This document shows, piece after piece, positions 52,568 through 62,626 of a DNA stretch of 64,000 bases. Source of the stretch: Paramecium sonneborni (taxonomy: Eukaryota > Ciliophora > Oligohymenophorea > Peniculida > Parameciidae); the NCBI GenBank assembly GCA_905182985.1, contig CAJJDN010000028.1:597807-661806 (forward strand). Reading direction: 5' to 3'. Every line of letters begins with the position of its first letter. Positions within the stretch are counted from its first letter, which is position 1. Under the pieces are notes generated by a model. That model was given only the letters and a program-made list of their open reading frames with translations. It ran no database searches and was not told where the DNA came from. The position numbers and the translations under genes are program-made.

Positions 52568-53633
52568 ATGTTTTAAAATTTATAATAAGATTTTTTTTCC
52601 ATTTAAAAAATTTAGTTTTATGGATCTCCAAGCACCAAATTAACAACATATTTTTGGTATTATAGAAAAAGTAGATTTTATCCTTTGACCAAAAATATTT
52701 AAGATGTAATTAAAATGGCAATTAAAAATATCCAAAATAGTTAAAGACAAGTCCAGGTATATCAAAAAAATATCCAGATGAGATATTCACCTAATTATCT
52801 CTAATATTTGAATTTATAAATTCTAAAGTGGAAACTGCATAAAAATAATCCATATCCAATACTCATGAGAATAATTTCTCGAATGACATCATTAGATATG
52901 AATAATTTAAGGAAACTTGTATATAAGGTAAGGAAGCAGTTAAGCAAGAGTTGTTATTTATTTGTTTATGAAAACTGGCCTCATGTAATATTAGGCTAAG
53001 ATGAAGTAATTCAATTTTTGATTTAATATTTAGGCCACATATTTTTGTTTGGAAGTTAAGTAGTGCTTTAATAATAATCTTTTATGGATTTAAATTAATC
53101 AATAATTGAAATAGTAAATGTAGAATAATAAGTAATGAGTTATGTGGGAATAATGAAATTGATTAGCCCTAATTACCAACTTCATATTCAGTTTATACAG
53201 TAAGTGGAGTTGCTACAATAGCAAATTTTTTTAATTAATAAATTTAAGGTGATTTTTATAATGTATTTTAATCTTTTAATAGTTACCCTAATTATTAAGT
53301 TAGGCTTAAGAATACTGTAAGATAGCTGGTCATGAATGTAGACTAATTCGACTTATTCTTAAAATCTTTTTGTAGCTACTAACTTTTTCTTATCCTTTTA
53401 TGTTCATTAATTATTACCTATTGGATATAACATATCAGATACTATTTAATTATAATCATTTTCTTTGGGTATATCAATGCTCCTTTAGTAATTAATTCAT
53501 AACACCAACCTAGGTTATGGCTACTGTGTAATATTAATTGGCATAAGTTGATTATGATTTAAATAGTACTGAATGTGAAAGCTTGATCATAAAATTAATT
53601 GCATTCTTATTTATGATGTTGATTTATATTTGA
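52568..53633 (+). CDS. membrane protein, unknown, upstream of K+ channel
   Basis: 337-340 residues. Intron 53263-53282 (20 nt) is clear. A second intron is required near 53114-53166: either 53132-53166 (35 nt, TAG end, long for this genome) or 53114-53139 (26 nt, GAG end). The N-terminal half is soluble (KLTTYFWYYRKSRFYPLTKN, MTSLDMNNLRKLVYKVRKQL). The C-terminal half has hydrophobic segments (LILKIFLQLLTFSYPFMFIN, LIIKLIAFLFMMLIYI). It ends 27 nt before the channel gene on the same strand. A role beside the channel is only a guess from position. Confidence 0.5.
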
Positions 53634-53660
53634 TTTATGTTATGAAACTATAAATATAAT

Positions 53661-55581
53661 ATGAATATTGAAAAATAATTAAGAGAAGATTACATACATG
53701 ATTTTCACACTTTTCTAAAAAAAAATGAAATAGAAACTTAGTAAAAAGCTAAATCAAATATGTTTTTGCAACCATGGCAACCTAATCATCCTTTTAGATT
53801 GAGTTGGGATATTATTTCAATGTTATTTATTGTAACTCAAATGATGTTGATACCTCTTGTTTTATCTTTTGAGGATATCGATCAAAACACATCAATATTT
53901 ATGCAAATTATGGATGAATTCTTTTTAGTAGATATCCTGGTTCAATTTAATTGTGCTATATATATCAATGGAAAACTAATTTAAAAAAGATCAATAATCT
54001 TCTGTAATTATATTAAATTCTGGTTTTGGCTTGATCTAATTAGTTCATTACCATATGATTATTTTGTTGAAGTAAATTTGACTATTATGATAGGGAGGCA
54101 ATGTGTAAATAATTAGAATGTTAAGATTCTTTAAATTTCTGAAAGTCATCAAAATGATTAAAGCTGTTAAACTAAAACTTCTCATAAGAAGATTAGAAAC
54201 TTTTCTTGGAAATGAGTTCTAGTCATTCATTGAGTTTATAAAATTGACATTTATCATAGTTGTTTTAGCTCATTGGAGTGCTTGCATATTCAATTTTATT
54301 AATGAAGATGATTATGATTACTTAACATCATTTTATTTCACGTAAATATCAAAATCAATATTTCAGAATTACTACTATGATAACTGTCGGATATGGTGAT
54401 GTACATCCATAATCAGTAGAAGAATAGATTTATGCTATATTTGCTATGATTTTAGCTTCTGGTGTTTTTGGATATACAGCAAATAGCATGATTTCTATAT
54501 TTTAATATGAAGATCCATAATTGACAGAATTAATCATGAAATAATAAATCATCAATAAATATACTAAAACACATGTTTGCTCAACTTAATTAAGACTTAA
54601 AATTCAAAATTATTTAGAATGGGTAGTAGAAAATGATTATGAAGTTAGATCTTCATTAATTATTTGTGATCTTTCTGAAGAATTAAGAAATCAAGTTATT
54701 ACTCAAATGAATTTAAGATTCTTTAAAACACTTCCTGTTACTATGTCAAGAGCTATCAAACTTAATGAATATAGTATTTTATATAATTATTTTTAGTTCT
54801 CCCTCCTGAGACTTAAATTTATGATGAACATCATATCTATTACATTGTTCAAGGAAAAGTCTCTGTTACTGCTAATAATAATCATCTTGGATTTGCAGAT
54901 TAATGTTTTGGTACTATTAATTTCTTTTCCAATATTCCTAGAACTGCAGAACTCATAACAACTGAAACTACCAATTTAATCAAATTATCTAGATAATAAT
55001 TCTTATAATAGCTGAATTATGAATAATTCTAGAAATTCCATATGATTAAAAATAAACTAGAAAATAACATTTATTTAGATTTAGATATTGAATGTTATGG
55101 TTGCAATCTAAAAGGTCATGTTATTAAAAATTGTTTATTATTTCATTATGTCTCATTAAAATTGAAAAAGAAAAAGAAAAAGTTCGTTAGACTTTGTTCT
55201 AAAAAATAAAGAACTATTTATAAATAATAATTAATTTAATATTATTAGATTATGCAAGAAAGAAAAAGAATTATATCTTAAAAGATGGTTAAGATATAAA
55301 ATTTTAATTAAGAAGTGAACTAAAATTTTGATATTGATGAAATTTAAAATTACATTTACTTTGATCCAGAATGGAATGTTAATCAAGTTTTAAAATAGTA
55401 TCGGTTAAAAACAATATATCGATACTGTTTAATAATAATAAAAAAGAATTTAGGAATGTTAATTCGATAAAATAAATAAAATTGTAATCAAGAAAAACAA
55501 TTTCGTTTGAGAACTTAACTCAAACCAAAATATATTGAAAAATATATAAATAAAAATTTGTAACCAAAGATAATGAATTGA
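53661..55581 (+). CDS. voltage-gated-type K+ channel with CNB-like domain
   Basis: 616 residues; introns 54072-54093 (22 nt), 54342-54366 (25) and 54774-54796 (23). Six membrane spans as in EAG/CNG channels: S1 from about 50, S4 RMLRFFKFLKVIKMIKAVKL, and a pore with the selectivity filter TMITVGYGDV, which indicates K+ selectivity. A C-linker and degenerate CNB domain follow (ILPPETQIYDEHHIYYIVQG, FADQCFGTINFFSNIPRTAE). After it comes CYGCNLKGHVIKNC, an exact C-x2-C-x4-H-x4-C zinc-knuckle pattern, then a basic tail. Plasma or ciliary membrane. The stop is 9 bp from the convergent PP2C stop. Confidence 0.92.
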
Positions 55582-55590
55582 AATACAGTA

Positions 55591-56971
55591 TCATTGTTAA
55601 ATTTATGATTTATTTTTTAACTTTTTTTCTAGTTAAGGAAAACCAATAAAAACTGCTGTTATATTATCGAAAGTTTTTCTTTGTAATGACATTTTCATAA
55701 TTGCTTCTACAGCTTTTCCTCCAAAAATATGAATATTAGATGTTTATACATTCCAAGCACATTAAATAACTTCTTCGGTATTCATTTTATCATAAATACC
55801 ATCACCTTAATCAAATGAATAAATTACATGCTAATATTAGAAAATCTTAATCAGTAATTTATAACTAAAAGATATCTGGTTCAGAGGATATAACATTAGG
55901 AATTCCTCCATATTTAGTTAATTTAGCTTCAGCATCTCCAAATGTTCTTGAAACAGCTAATCTACCAGGTAAAACTCTATGAGGTCCTAATTAAATTTCA
56001 CCGTTTAATTATTAAAGTTAAGTTTAATAAATTTATCCTCCAAATTTAGTTATTCTTTATTATTCTTCTTATGTTGAAGGTTTATGATCAACTGTTATTG
56101 ATTTACCTTTTCCACTATGAGAGATTATTGCTCTAGAATCACCTATATTTGCAATATAACAATTATTATCAACAAATAGTGCAAAAACTGCACAACATCC
56201 AGATTTATCTAAAACCTTTTAATCAGCCATTTCTAAATAGGTTTTCTCTGCTTTTAAAACTCCTCTTTCAATAGCTAATTTAGGATTATTAGGAAAACAA
56301 TCCTCTTTGATAATCTATTTCATATTATATTATTTTTGTACATATTAATGTAAATTGTCTCTCATAAAATCTGCACACTATGGCCCTCCATGACCGTCAT
56401 AAACTGCAAAAAATGAACTTTATGGCCAATATCCTGAATTTGTATTGGAATTCGGTCTCATTAAATTTAAAATTATAGAAACTCTGTCTTCGTTATATTA
56501 TCTAACTAGACCTTAGTGAGTATTTGCAGCATATGCTGATATTATCCCTATATTTTTTTGCGAAATTTTTGATGGTTCTATTACAGGAATACTCTCTAAT
56601 GGAAGAAGAGGTGAATTGTTTCTTTACTATTACTTACTTTTTACGACAGTAGGTTGTGATTATCTTGATCTCAAGATTTCTTTTCTCAATGGAGGTAAAA
56701 TTGATGAATCCTCTGGTTTTGGTTGTTCAAGACTTACGTTTACTCTCTTGGCTGTATATTTTGGTTATGTTTTCTGTGTTGATAATTAAAAATAGGAGTA
56801 ATCTTTGACTAAATTATTTTGATTTTTATATGTACTTTTATTAGAATCATCTATGTAACTTGATTTAGTCTTGCTTATCTTAGATGATAATTAAGAATTC
56901 AAAGCTTGAGCTGCTACATAATATTGAGATTTAATGTTTGGTATTCCTTTAAGTTGTTATTGTTATTTCAT
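55591..56971 (-). CDS. PP2C-type Ser/Thr phosphatase (PPM family)
   Basis: 452 residues; intron 55806-55827 (22 nt, AAG end) inside the LACDG motif. The catalytic domain occupies residues about 140-445 with all metal-binding motifs: YNEDRVSI, FFAVYDGHGGPQCADF, YIANIGDSRAIISH, LAVSRTFGDAEAKL, FLILACDGIYDKM and DNITAVFIGF. The first 130 residues are Ser/Gln/Lys-rich and probably regulatory. PPM enzymes are Mg/Mn-dependent and dephosphorylate Ser/Thr, often countering MAPK pathways. The 3' end nearly touches the convergent channel gene. Confidence 0.94.
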
Positions 56972-57067
56972 TATATAAATTATATTAACTAAACTTTATA
57001 TTCATTCACATTTTTCTAAAAATACATTGTTTTCCCTAATCTAAAACTATTTTAAGCTTTTTTATTT

Positions 57068-57538
57068 TCATTTTCTCAAATCTATTGTTTAATCTATTTT
57101 CAATTCTCCTTCATTTTATTTAATTTATTTTTTTCTCTTTTTTTAATTTTCTTAAATCTTCAAATTTATATATAAAATGTCTTTGTATAACCTCTTAATC
57201 TCTATATTATATTTATCATTTAATTATTGTGAAATTCTCCTTTAAAAACTTACTAATTTTTAAATGTAAAGATATTATTCTCGTATCATTTTTCGTTTTT
57301 AAAATTACTAAACATTTATAAATAGTATTTTATTTTTGTCATTCCCTTTTTTAACTAAATTCTCATTTAAACAATAATATTCCGATTTTACCTATTATTA
57401 TATATTAGTCAAATTATTTTCCCCATATTCTTTCATAAAATTAAGCTCTATTTATTCCACTCTTAATCTACTATCATTAATGATAATCTATACCTTTATA
57501 GAGATGTCAGTATTATATTCCTTCATTTTTTTTTCCAT
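57068..57538 (-). CDS. small coiled-coil protein
   Basis: One exon, 156 residues, too full of TAA/TAG to look open under the standard code. The sequence is charged and helical: SIKVQIIINDSRLRVEQIEL, then LVSFQRRISQQLNDKYNIEI and KRLYKDILYINLKIQENQKK. No known family. A candidate 23-nt segment (GTATAG...GATAG) near the start was not spliced because the frame is good without it. Coding is inferred from residue composition only. Confidence 0.5.
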
Positions 57539-57894
57539 AATATTTCACTTCCTTTTCTAATATACTAGTAGTTAAAATATACTTAAATTATTGTGTTTAA
57601 ACACTCCATTTAAAAAATTAAAATGGAATATTCAAACAAGAAAGATAATTTACTTTTTTTAATTTTGAAAATTGTAACTATCCCATTTTTACAAATGATT
57701 AAGCATTTTTATTTTTCATGAATATCTATTTTTATTTCACTTAATATTTATCATTGATAGTCTGGTCCTTAATCATATTTTAAGGTTAAAGTAGGAAAAA
57801 CTTTTTTTCAATTTAATGTCTTTTAAATCTATTAATGACATTATTTTTTTATCATAAATACCCAATATTTATAAAACAAATTTTAATATTATTT

Positions 57895-58553
57895 ATGAAT
57901 TAATAGAATTAACAGTTTTAACAATTTACAAACAAACAACAAGTTCAATAACCTGGGACAGGTTAATAATTTATTCCAAATTAAGCGGCTACAAAATTTT
58001 ACACACAAAAAGAATTTTAACAATAACATGATCAACTAATAAAACCTGTCACCTTTTAATTTCAACCATCACCTAAGCCTTAAATAAAGTAAAATATATC
58101 TTAACTTAATAGCAATCCAACAAATAACACTGGCCCAAATATTACAAAAAACTAACCTAACATAACACAAACAGGAGATTAAGGACAATATTAAAACATT
58201 AATAATGATAACTTTAAACCAAAATTCAACCCCAACCCCACCTTTAGTCAACCCAACCCCTTTGGTCAACCCCAACCCATTAGTCAACCCAAACCCAACC
58301 CCAACACTTTCAATCATGCAAATTTTAATCATAATATACAACAATAATAATAAGTATTATGCTACTATATATTATTTAGTAAAAATATGAACCATTCGAA
58401 GTGAAAAATGAATAAGATAAAATCAATTTAGTAGAATAGTTTTGTCAATACTTAAAAGAAGGAAATCCAAACTTTGCAATCAGTTGTTTGAAGCAAATAA
58501 TAGATATGGATATTAGAGTTAAAATTTCAAATCAATCAATAAATGTTAATTGA
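57895..58553 (+). CDS. Gln/Pro/Asn-rich protein with NPF and telomere-like coding DNA
   Basis: 210 residues; intron 58354-58379 (26 nt, GTATTA...TTTAG). Residues 1-80 are Gln-rich (NQQNQQFQQFTNKQQVQQPG). A proline-rich repeat follows (FNPNPTFSQPNPFGQPQPIS, then QPKPNPN) containing one NPF, an EH-domain ligand in endocytic adaptors. After the intron is a folded-looking end: KYEPFEVKNEQDKINLVEQF and NPNFAISCLKQIIDMDIRVK. The repeat DNA at 58227-58305 consists of CCCCAA/CCCAAA-like units about 18 bp apart and can be mistaken for telomere repeat. An endocytic role is conjecture from the NPF. Confidence 0.6.
58227..58305 (+). repeat. C-rich 18-bp imperfect repeat (coding, telomere-like)
   Basis: Three or four units of about 18 bp, each starting GTCAACCC or TCAACCCC and rich in CCCCAA/CCCAAA. 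The units resemble the C-strand of Paramecium telomeres (CCC[C/A]AA) but are broken by TTTAG and TTTGG spacers and stay in frame as N-P/Q-P dipeptides of the gene at 57895. Confidence 0.7.
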
Positions 58554-59109
58554 TGATTTAACACATTAGACATATTATTTTGAAAAAACATATTTAAATT
58601 CTTAATTATATTTCTCCTAACATAAAGTAAGAAAGAAAAATATATTTCTATTAAGAATTGAATTAAAATTATTTTTTTATATAATTCATATTTGAAAGAA
58701 TTTAACGATTAGAATGCTATTCAAATAATGTGAATAGAATAAGTGAATATCAATCATTTATCCTTCTTAAAATATTCCTATCAAATTCCATATTGATCTA
58801 TCTCTAAAAATATTCCTTCGATCTAAACTCCAGAGAAAATTTTATTTTAATTTTTTAAATTAATATTCCTCAAATAAAATAGTAATAATTTAAACTGTAT
58901 GCATTATATTTCATATATATTATCGATAATTTTAAAGTCTAATTTAATTGGATACATCATCAAATTTTATTATTTGAAATAATTTAGGATAGAGTCTGAT
59001 CAGATATATAAATATATTTTATATGCAAAAAATTAATATTTGATAACAAAGCAGTTTTAAATTAAATATAATTTTGCTTTTTTAAAATTCTAAATTCAAA
59101 ATCATTGTT
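58554..59109 (+). other. intergenic region, no gene seen
   Basis: 556 bp of AT-rich DNA between two convergent genes. No coding frame or repeat noticed. Confidence 0.45.
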
Positions 59110-60579
59110 TCATTAATTCTTATAATAGTATGTCCCTAAAGGGTAATTTATAAACAGGAAGATTGATTAAGTTTCACAAAATTGGCAATCATCTAATAAT
59201 AAGCATTTAATTTTATTAACAAAAAAATTTTCTATAAACTTTTATTAAAAGAGTTTTTGATTCAATCCTTCTATCTTAAGTTCAATGTTATTAAGATTTT
59301 GATTAACAGTTATGTTAATTTTCTCTTTATCCTATAAAGAGATTTCAGAAATTATTTCAAATATCTAAATTAAAAATATTCTTAATTAATTTAGATATTA
59401 ACAAATATATAGTTATATATCTTTTGCTTGAATTTCGATTTCAATATTTGGAAAAAATCTGGATTAGTATATCCTTACTATTTTCTATAAAAGTGATTTG
59501 AATTCAAATCTTTTTATAACTTATTTATTTAAAAGTAAAACACTAAAAGCTCCTAGATTAAATATTTTTTAGTGATAGTAAAGTTGATTTTGTTTTAAAA
59601 ATTCTGATAATTATCTTTATTCTTATTCCTATTATAGAACCCTTACAATTTTATGTTAGTATTCTTGAAATATTATAAGATATTAACGATATTAAGGATC
59701 AATAAGACACAACTTAATTAAGAATTTAATTTTTTCACATTTAACCATTAAAATACAACCAAACTTTAATTGATCAGGCTGATTTAATAAAATTTACTCT
59801 AATATTCCATTTTCCGAAACATAATTTCTTAACATATTTCTAGTATTACATCCATGGCATTGCTATTAATTATAACCTGGAAATTTGCGTATTTGATTTT
59901 AAATTAGTAATTAAAAAATTTATTAATCTTCATAAAATTATATTTTAAGATAAGGCTTGCTAAACAAAAATTTCTCTAATTTTTATAGATTGTTCTCCTT
60001 CAAATTTTGTATGTAGTATCTTCTAGCATTTTTATCATTTACATATATAGTAATAAGTATTAAAATACAACCAAATAGCCCAACAAATATGGATAAATAA
60101 TCAGGTCTATTGGAATAAACTGTAGTAATTGATGTTCTTATAGCGAGACTACAGATTACCTAAATAAAAGCATGATTGAAATTAGAAATCATAAAAAGCA
60201 CTGCTTAAAATAACATAAATAGACTTCCATAAGCATAAAATTCATTTTGAGTAGTATTTAAAGGGTCAACATTGAGTTATAAAATTCCTATTGAAATGCT
60301 GCTAAACGTTAATGCAATTTGAATATATTGATGCTGTTTCAGTATCAGAATAAATATTACTTAAATTACTGCCAAAACAGTAAATATCATATTTATATAC
60401 CAAGTTTCTAAAGGTTTATCAAAAAAATGAAGCGCTAATACTGTTGTATTAGAACAGAAAGAAAGGAAAAGTATAAATAAAAATACAGGTTTTTTAATTT
60501 GATTAGCTTTTTCTATCTAGTATTTCTATTCCAACTCTTCTTCCCGAAACTTCAATTTGATATCATTAAAAAATTTCAT
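59110..60579 (-). CDS. membrane protein resembling a catalytically dead histidine kinase (third member)
   Basis: One exon, 489 residues. A charged N-terminus (KFREEELEQKYQIEKANQIK) precedes five or six membrane spans (VFLFILFLSFCSNTTVLAL, YLSIFVGLFGCILILITIYV). The cytosolic part has a Cys/His cluster (QQQCHGCNTRNM) and, near the end, FFPNIEIEIQAKDIQLYICQ then YLNQLRIFLIQIFEIISEIS. That is the order of the sensor-kinase ATP-binding region (the D-x-x-Y-x-D-x-x-R-L-x-Q-I-L helix) without the catalytic Asn and Gly boxes. No His box. Sequence is distant from the genes at 24660 and 32305; the grouping rests on layout and is inference. Confidence 0.6.
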
Positions 60580-60883
60580 TTAATTAAAAACTAGATTGAT
60601 TGAAATACAAAACAATTATGTTTATGAAAGAAAAGTATATTAGGTAATATAAATGAAATATCTAATGTGAGCTTCACATATTTTGATAGTTTAAACAAAA
60701 AATAAATTTTTTTTAGAAAGCATTCCATAAATATGATTTCAAACTACTAAAAATTTTAATCATTTATAATAGTTTTATAAACTTTAGGATAATCATAGTT
60801 TAATGTAAAATATACCAAAAATATGATTTATTAATAAGAGGAAAAATATTTATATTTATTATTAGTATAGAATTCATAAATTA
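60580..60883 (+). other. intergenic region, no gene seen
   Basis: 304 bp between divergent genes. AT-rich, no coding frame. It should hold two promoters; no recognisable elements seen. Confidence 0.45.
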
Positions 60884-61858
60884 ATGTTAGTGATGCTAAT
60901 AAAAAAGTTGGAATAAATTATAGAAGAGGTTGATAATTTCTATAAAAGTATTGTTAATTCATACTTTGAGGAAAATTAATTAAGGGAAGAATTAGAAAAT
61001 GAATTACAAAAAATAGATTTAACATATAAATTTTAGAAGATGATAAATGACTTAAAAGAATGGATTAAAAATGGGAAAGAATTTACTTAAAATATTCATT
61101 TTAAAAATCATGTTCATTTTGAACAATAATTATTAAATAAATAATCTATAAATTAATAAAATAATTTTAATTCAAAGGTGATTTAGCAAGATGTTTTAGA
61201 TTTTTTTATTAATAATTTAGAATTCATATCTGGCGCTGAATAGATTGAATTAAACTATGTAAATTATCCTGAAGATATATTCGCTTTTTAAAAAGAGTAT
61301 GGAATATAAAATTTAGATTGTGGAAATAATTTATCAAGGATTAAGGGGTATTTAAGAGTAAGAGGAGATGGAAATAGTTTTTACACTTCCTTTTTGTTTT
61401 AATATTTAAAGATTTTATTAGAAAGTTAAACTAAAAGTTAAAAAATGAATGATTTTATTTAAATGACAAAAGAGATAAACTTAAACTTATTTGTTAATGG
61501 CCAATCTTTAATTTAAACTCAATAAGAAATAGAAATTAAATGTTATTTTACAAAAATTTTTAAAGAACTTCTTAAAAATCCTGAAAAGTTAATATGGTAT
61601 TTCTCTAAAAGTAACAAAAAATTTTATATTTGTGCGATAATAATATTTCGTAATTATGTAAATGAGATTTTTTAATTAAAGAGATTAATGATTTTTAATT
61701 CTGTGAATACAGATTTGTATGAAGAAATCATGACTTGGTAAAAAGAATGTAATACAAATCATGATATAATTAAGATTTTATGTGAAGCATTGGATCTGTA
61801 AAATTTTCTGAATATTTAGTTAAGTTAATTTATATTAATTCAGAAAAAATAGTTGTGA
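60884..61858 (+). CDS. otubain-fold (peptidase C65) protein with Ser at the catalytic Cys
   Basis: 324 residues, one exon; start at ATG 60884 or the in-frame ATG 60893. The N-terminal 130 residues are helical (IIEEVDNFYKSIVNSYFEEN). The otubain core begins at GYLRVRGDGNSFYTSFLFQY, then LKILLES: the family motif is DGNCFYRAF, and the Cys nucleophile is Ser here (TTT-AGT context, AGT codon). The downstream helices fit otubain, but the C-terminal GHYD-type His motif is missing because of TGA 61856. The remaining open frame after the TGA shows no GHYD. Probably a ubiquitin-binding pseudoenzyme. Confidence 0.7.
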
Positions 61859-62111
61859 TGTTTAGATTATTAATTAAAATAAGAATTTAAATCAGATTAG
61901 TCTTCTTTAATAAGCAAAACACTATTAAATAGGAATTTTTTATCATTAGAATTATAATCATTGATAAGATTGATATAATTATATTGAAAAATAAATATTC
62001 TATTTATATATTAACTTTTTTTTTGCATTATATAAAGAAGAGATTAAATTTCTTAAAATAATTTGATTTTTTTATAAGAAAAGTAATAAAATTGAAACAA
62101 ATATTTTTTTT

Positions 62112-62601
62112 TCAAACTCTCTTTCTAATCGAAATTTTATTAGCAGTATTTTGATTATTTTAGCTTTAATTTTCTTTATTATTATAATTTTTGTTGTTCT
62201 TCATTTTTTCTGATTGATTAATAATGCTTTTTAATTATGTAATTCCTAATTTTAATAAAAGATGAATACTTTAATTCAAGGTTTATTTTAATTATTTTAC
62301 ATCCTATTATAATTCTTCATCTAAATCATAAGCTTAGGAATAAATATTGATATTGATATGTTGAGTCTTTGAGCAATTTCTTTTAAGTGAAATAGGAGAA
62401 TCTTCTACATCCTCTTCAGCAATAGCTATAATTAGAATTAGAAACAATATTACGTTGATCAACAATATATAATGATATTTTTTTATTTAGATTCATGATA
62501 GCACATTCATTAGTTATAGATGTCTTTAAGTTATTATAGTAATTAATAAGATCAACAGCTTATTTAGATAGATTCTTAGAATGTCCTTTCTTTTTTTGCA
62601 T
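62112..62601 (-). CDS. small basic hypothetical protein
   Basis: 153 residues; intron 62426-62453 (28 nt). It starts MQKKKGHSKNLSKQAVDLIN, with a helical first half (YYNNLKTSITNECAIMNLNK) and an acidic centre (IAEEDVEDSPISLK). The second half is a helix (LDEELQQDVKQLKQTLNQSI) followed by an Asn/Lys-rich tail ending ISIRKRV. No known family. The start is 25 bp downstream of the oxidoreductase stop on the same strand. Confidence 0.6.
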
Positions 62602-62626
62602 AATTTAACGAATATTTATTAATAAA

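Noticed and set aside
58200..58320. Interstitial telomere or chromosome end (CCCCAA/CCCAAA runs)
   Set aside because: The units are irregular, about 18 bp apart with TTTAG/TTTGG spacers, and keep one open frame that continues through a good intron into a protein end. Kept as coding repeat.
58069..58344. Minus-strand ORF of 91 codons (GVGVGFGLTNGLGLTKG...)
   Set aside because: It is the antisense reading of the C-rich proline repeat; the plus frame has a start, an intron and a better composition.
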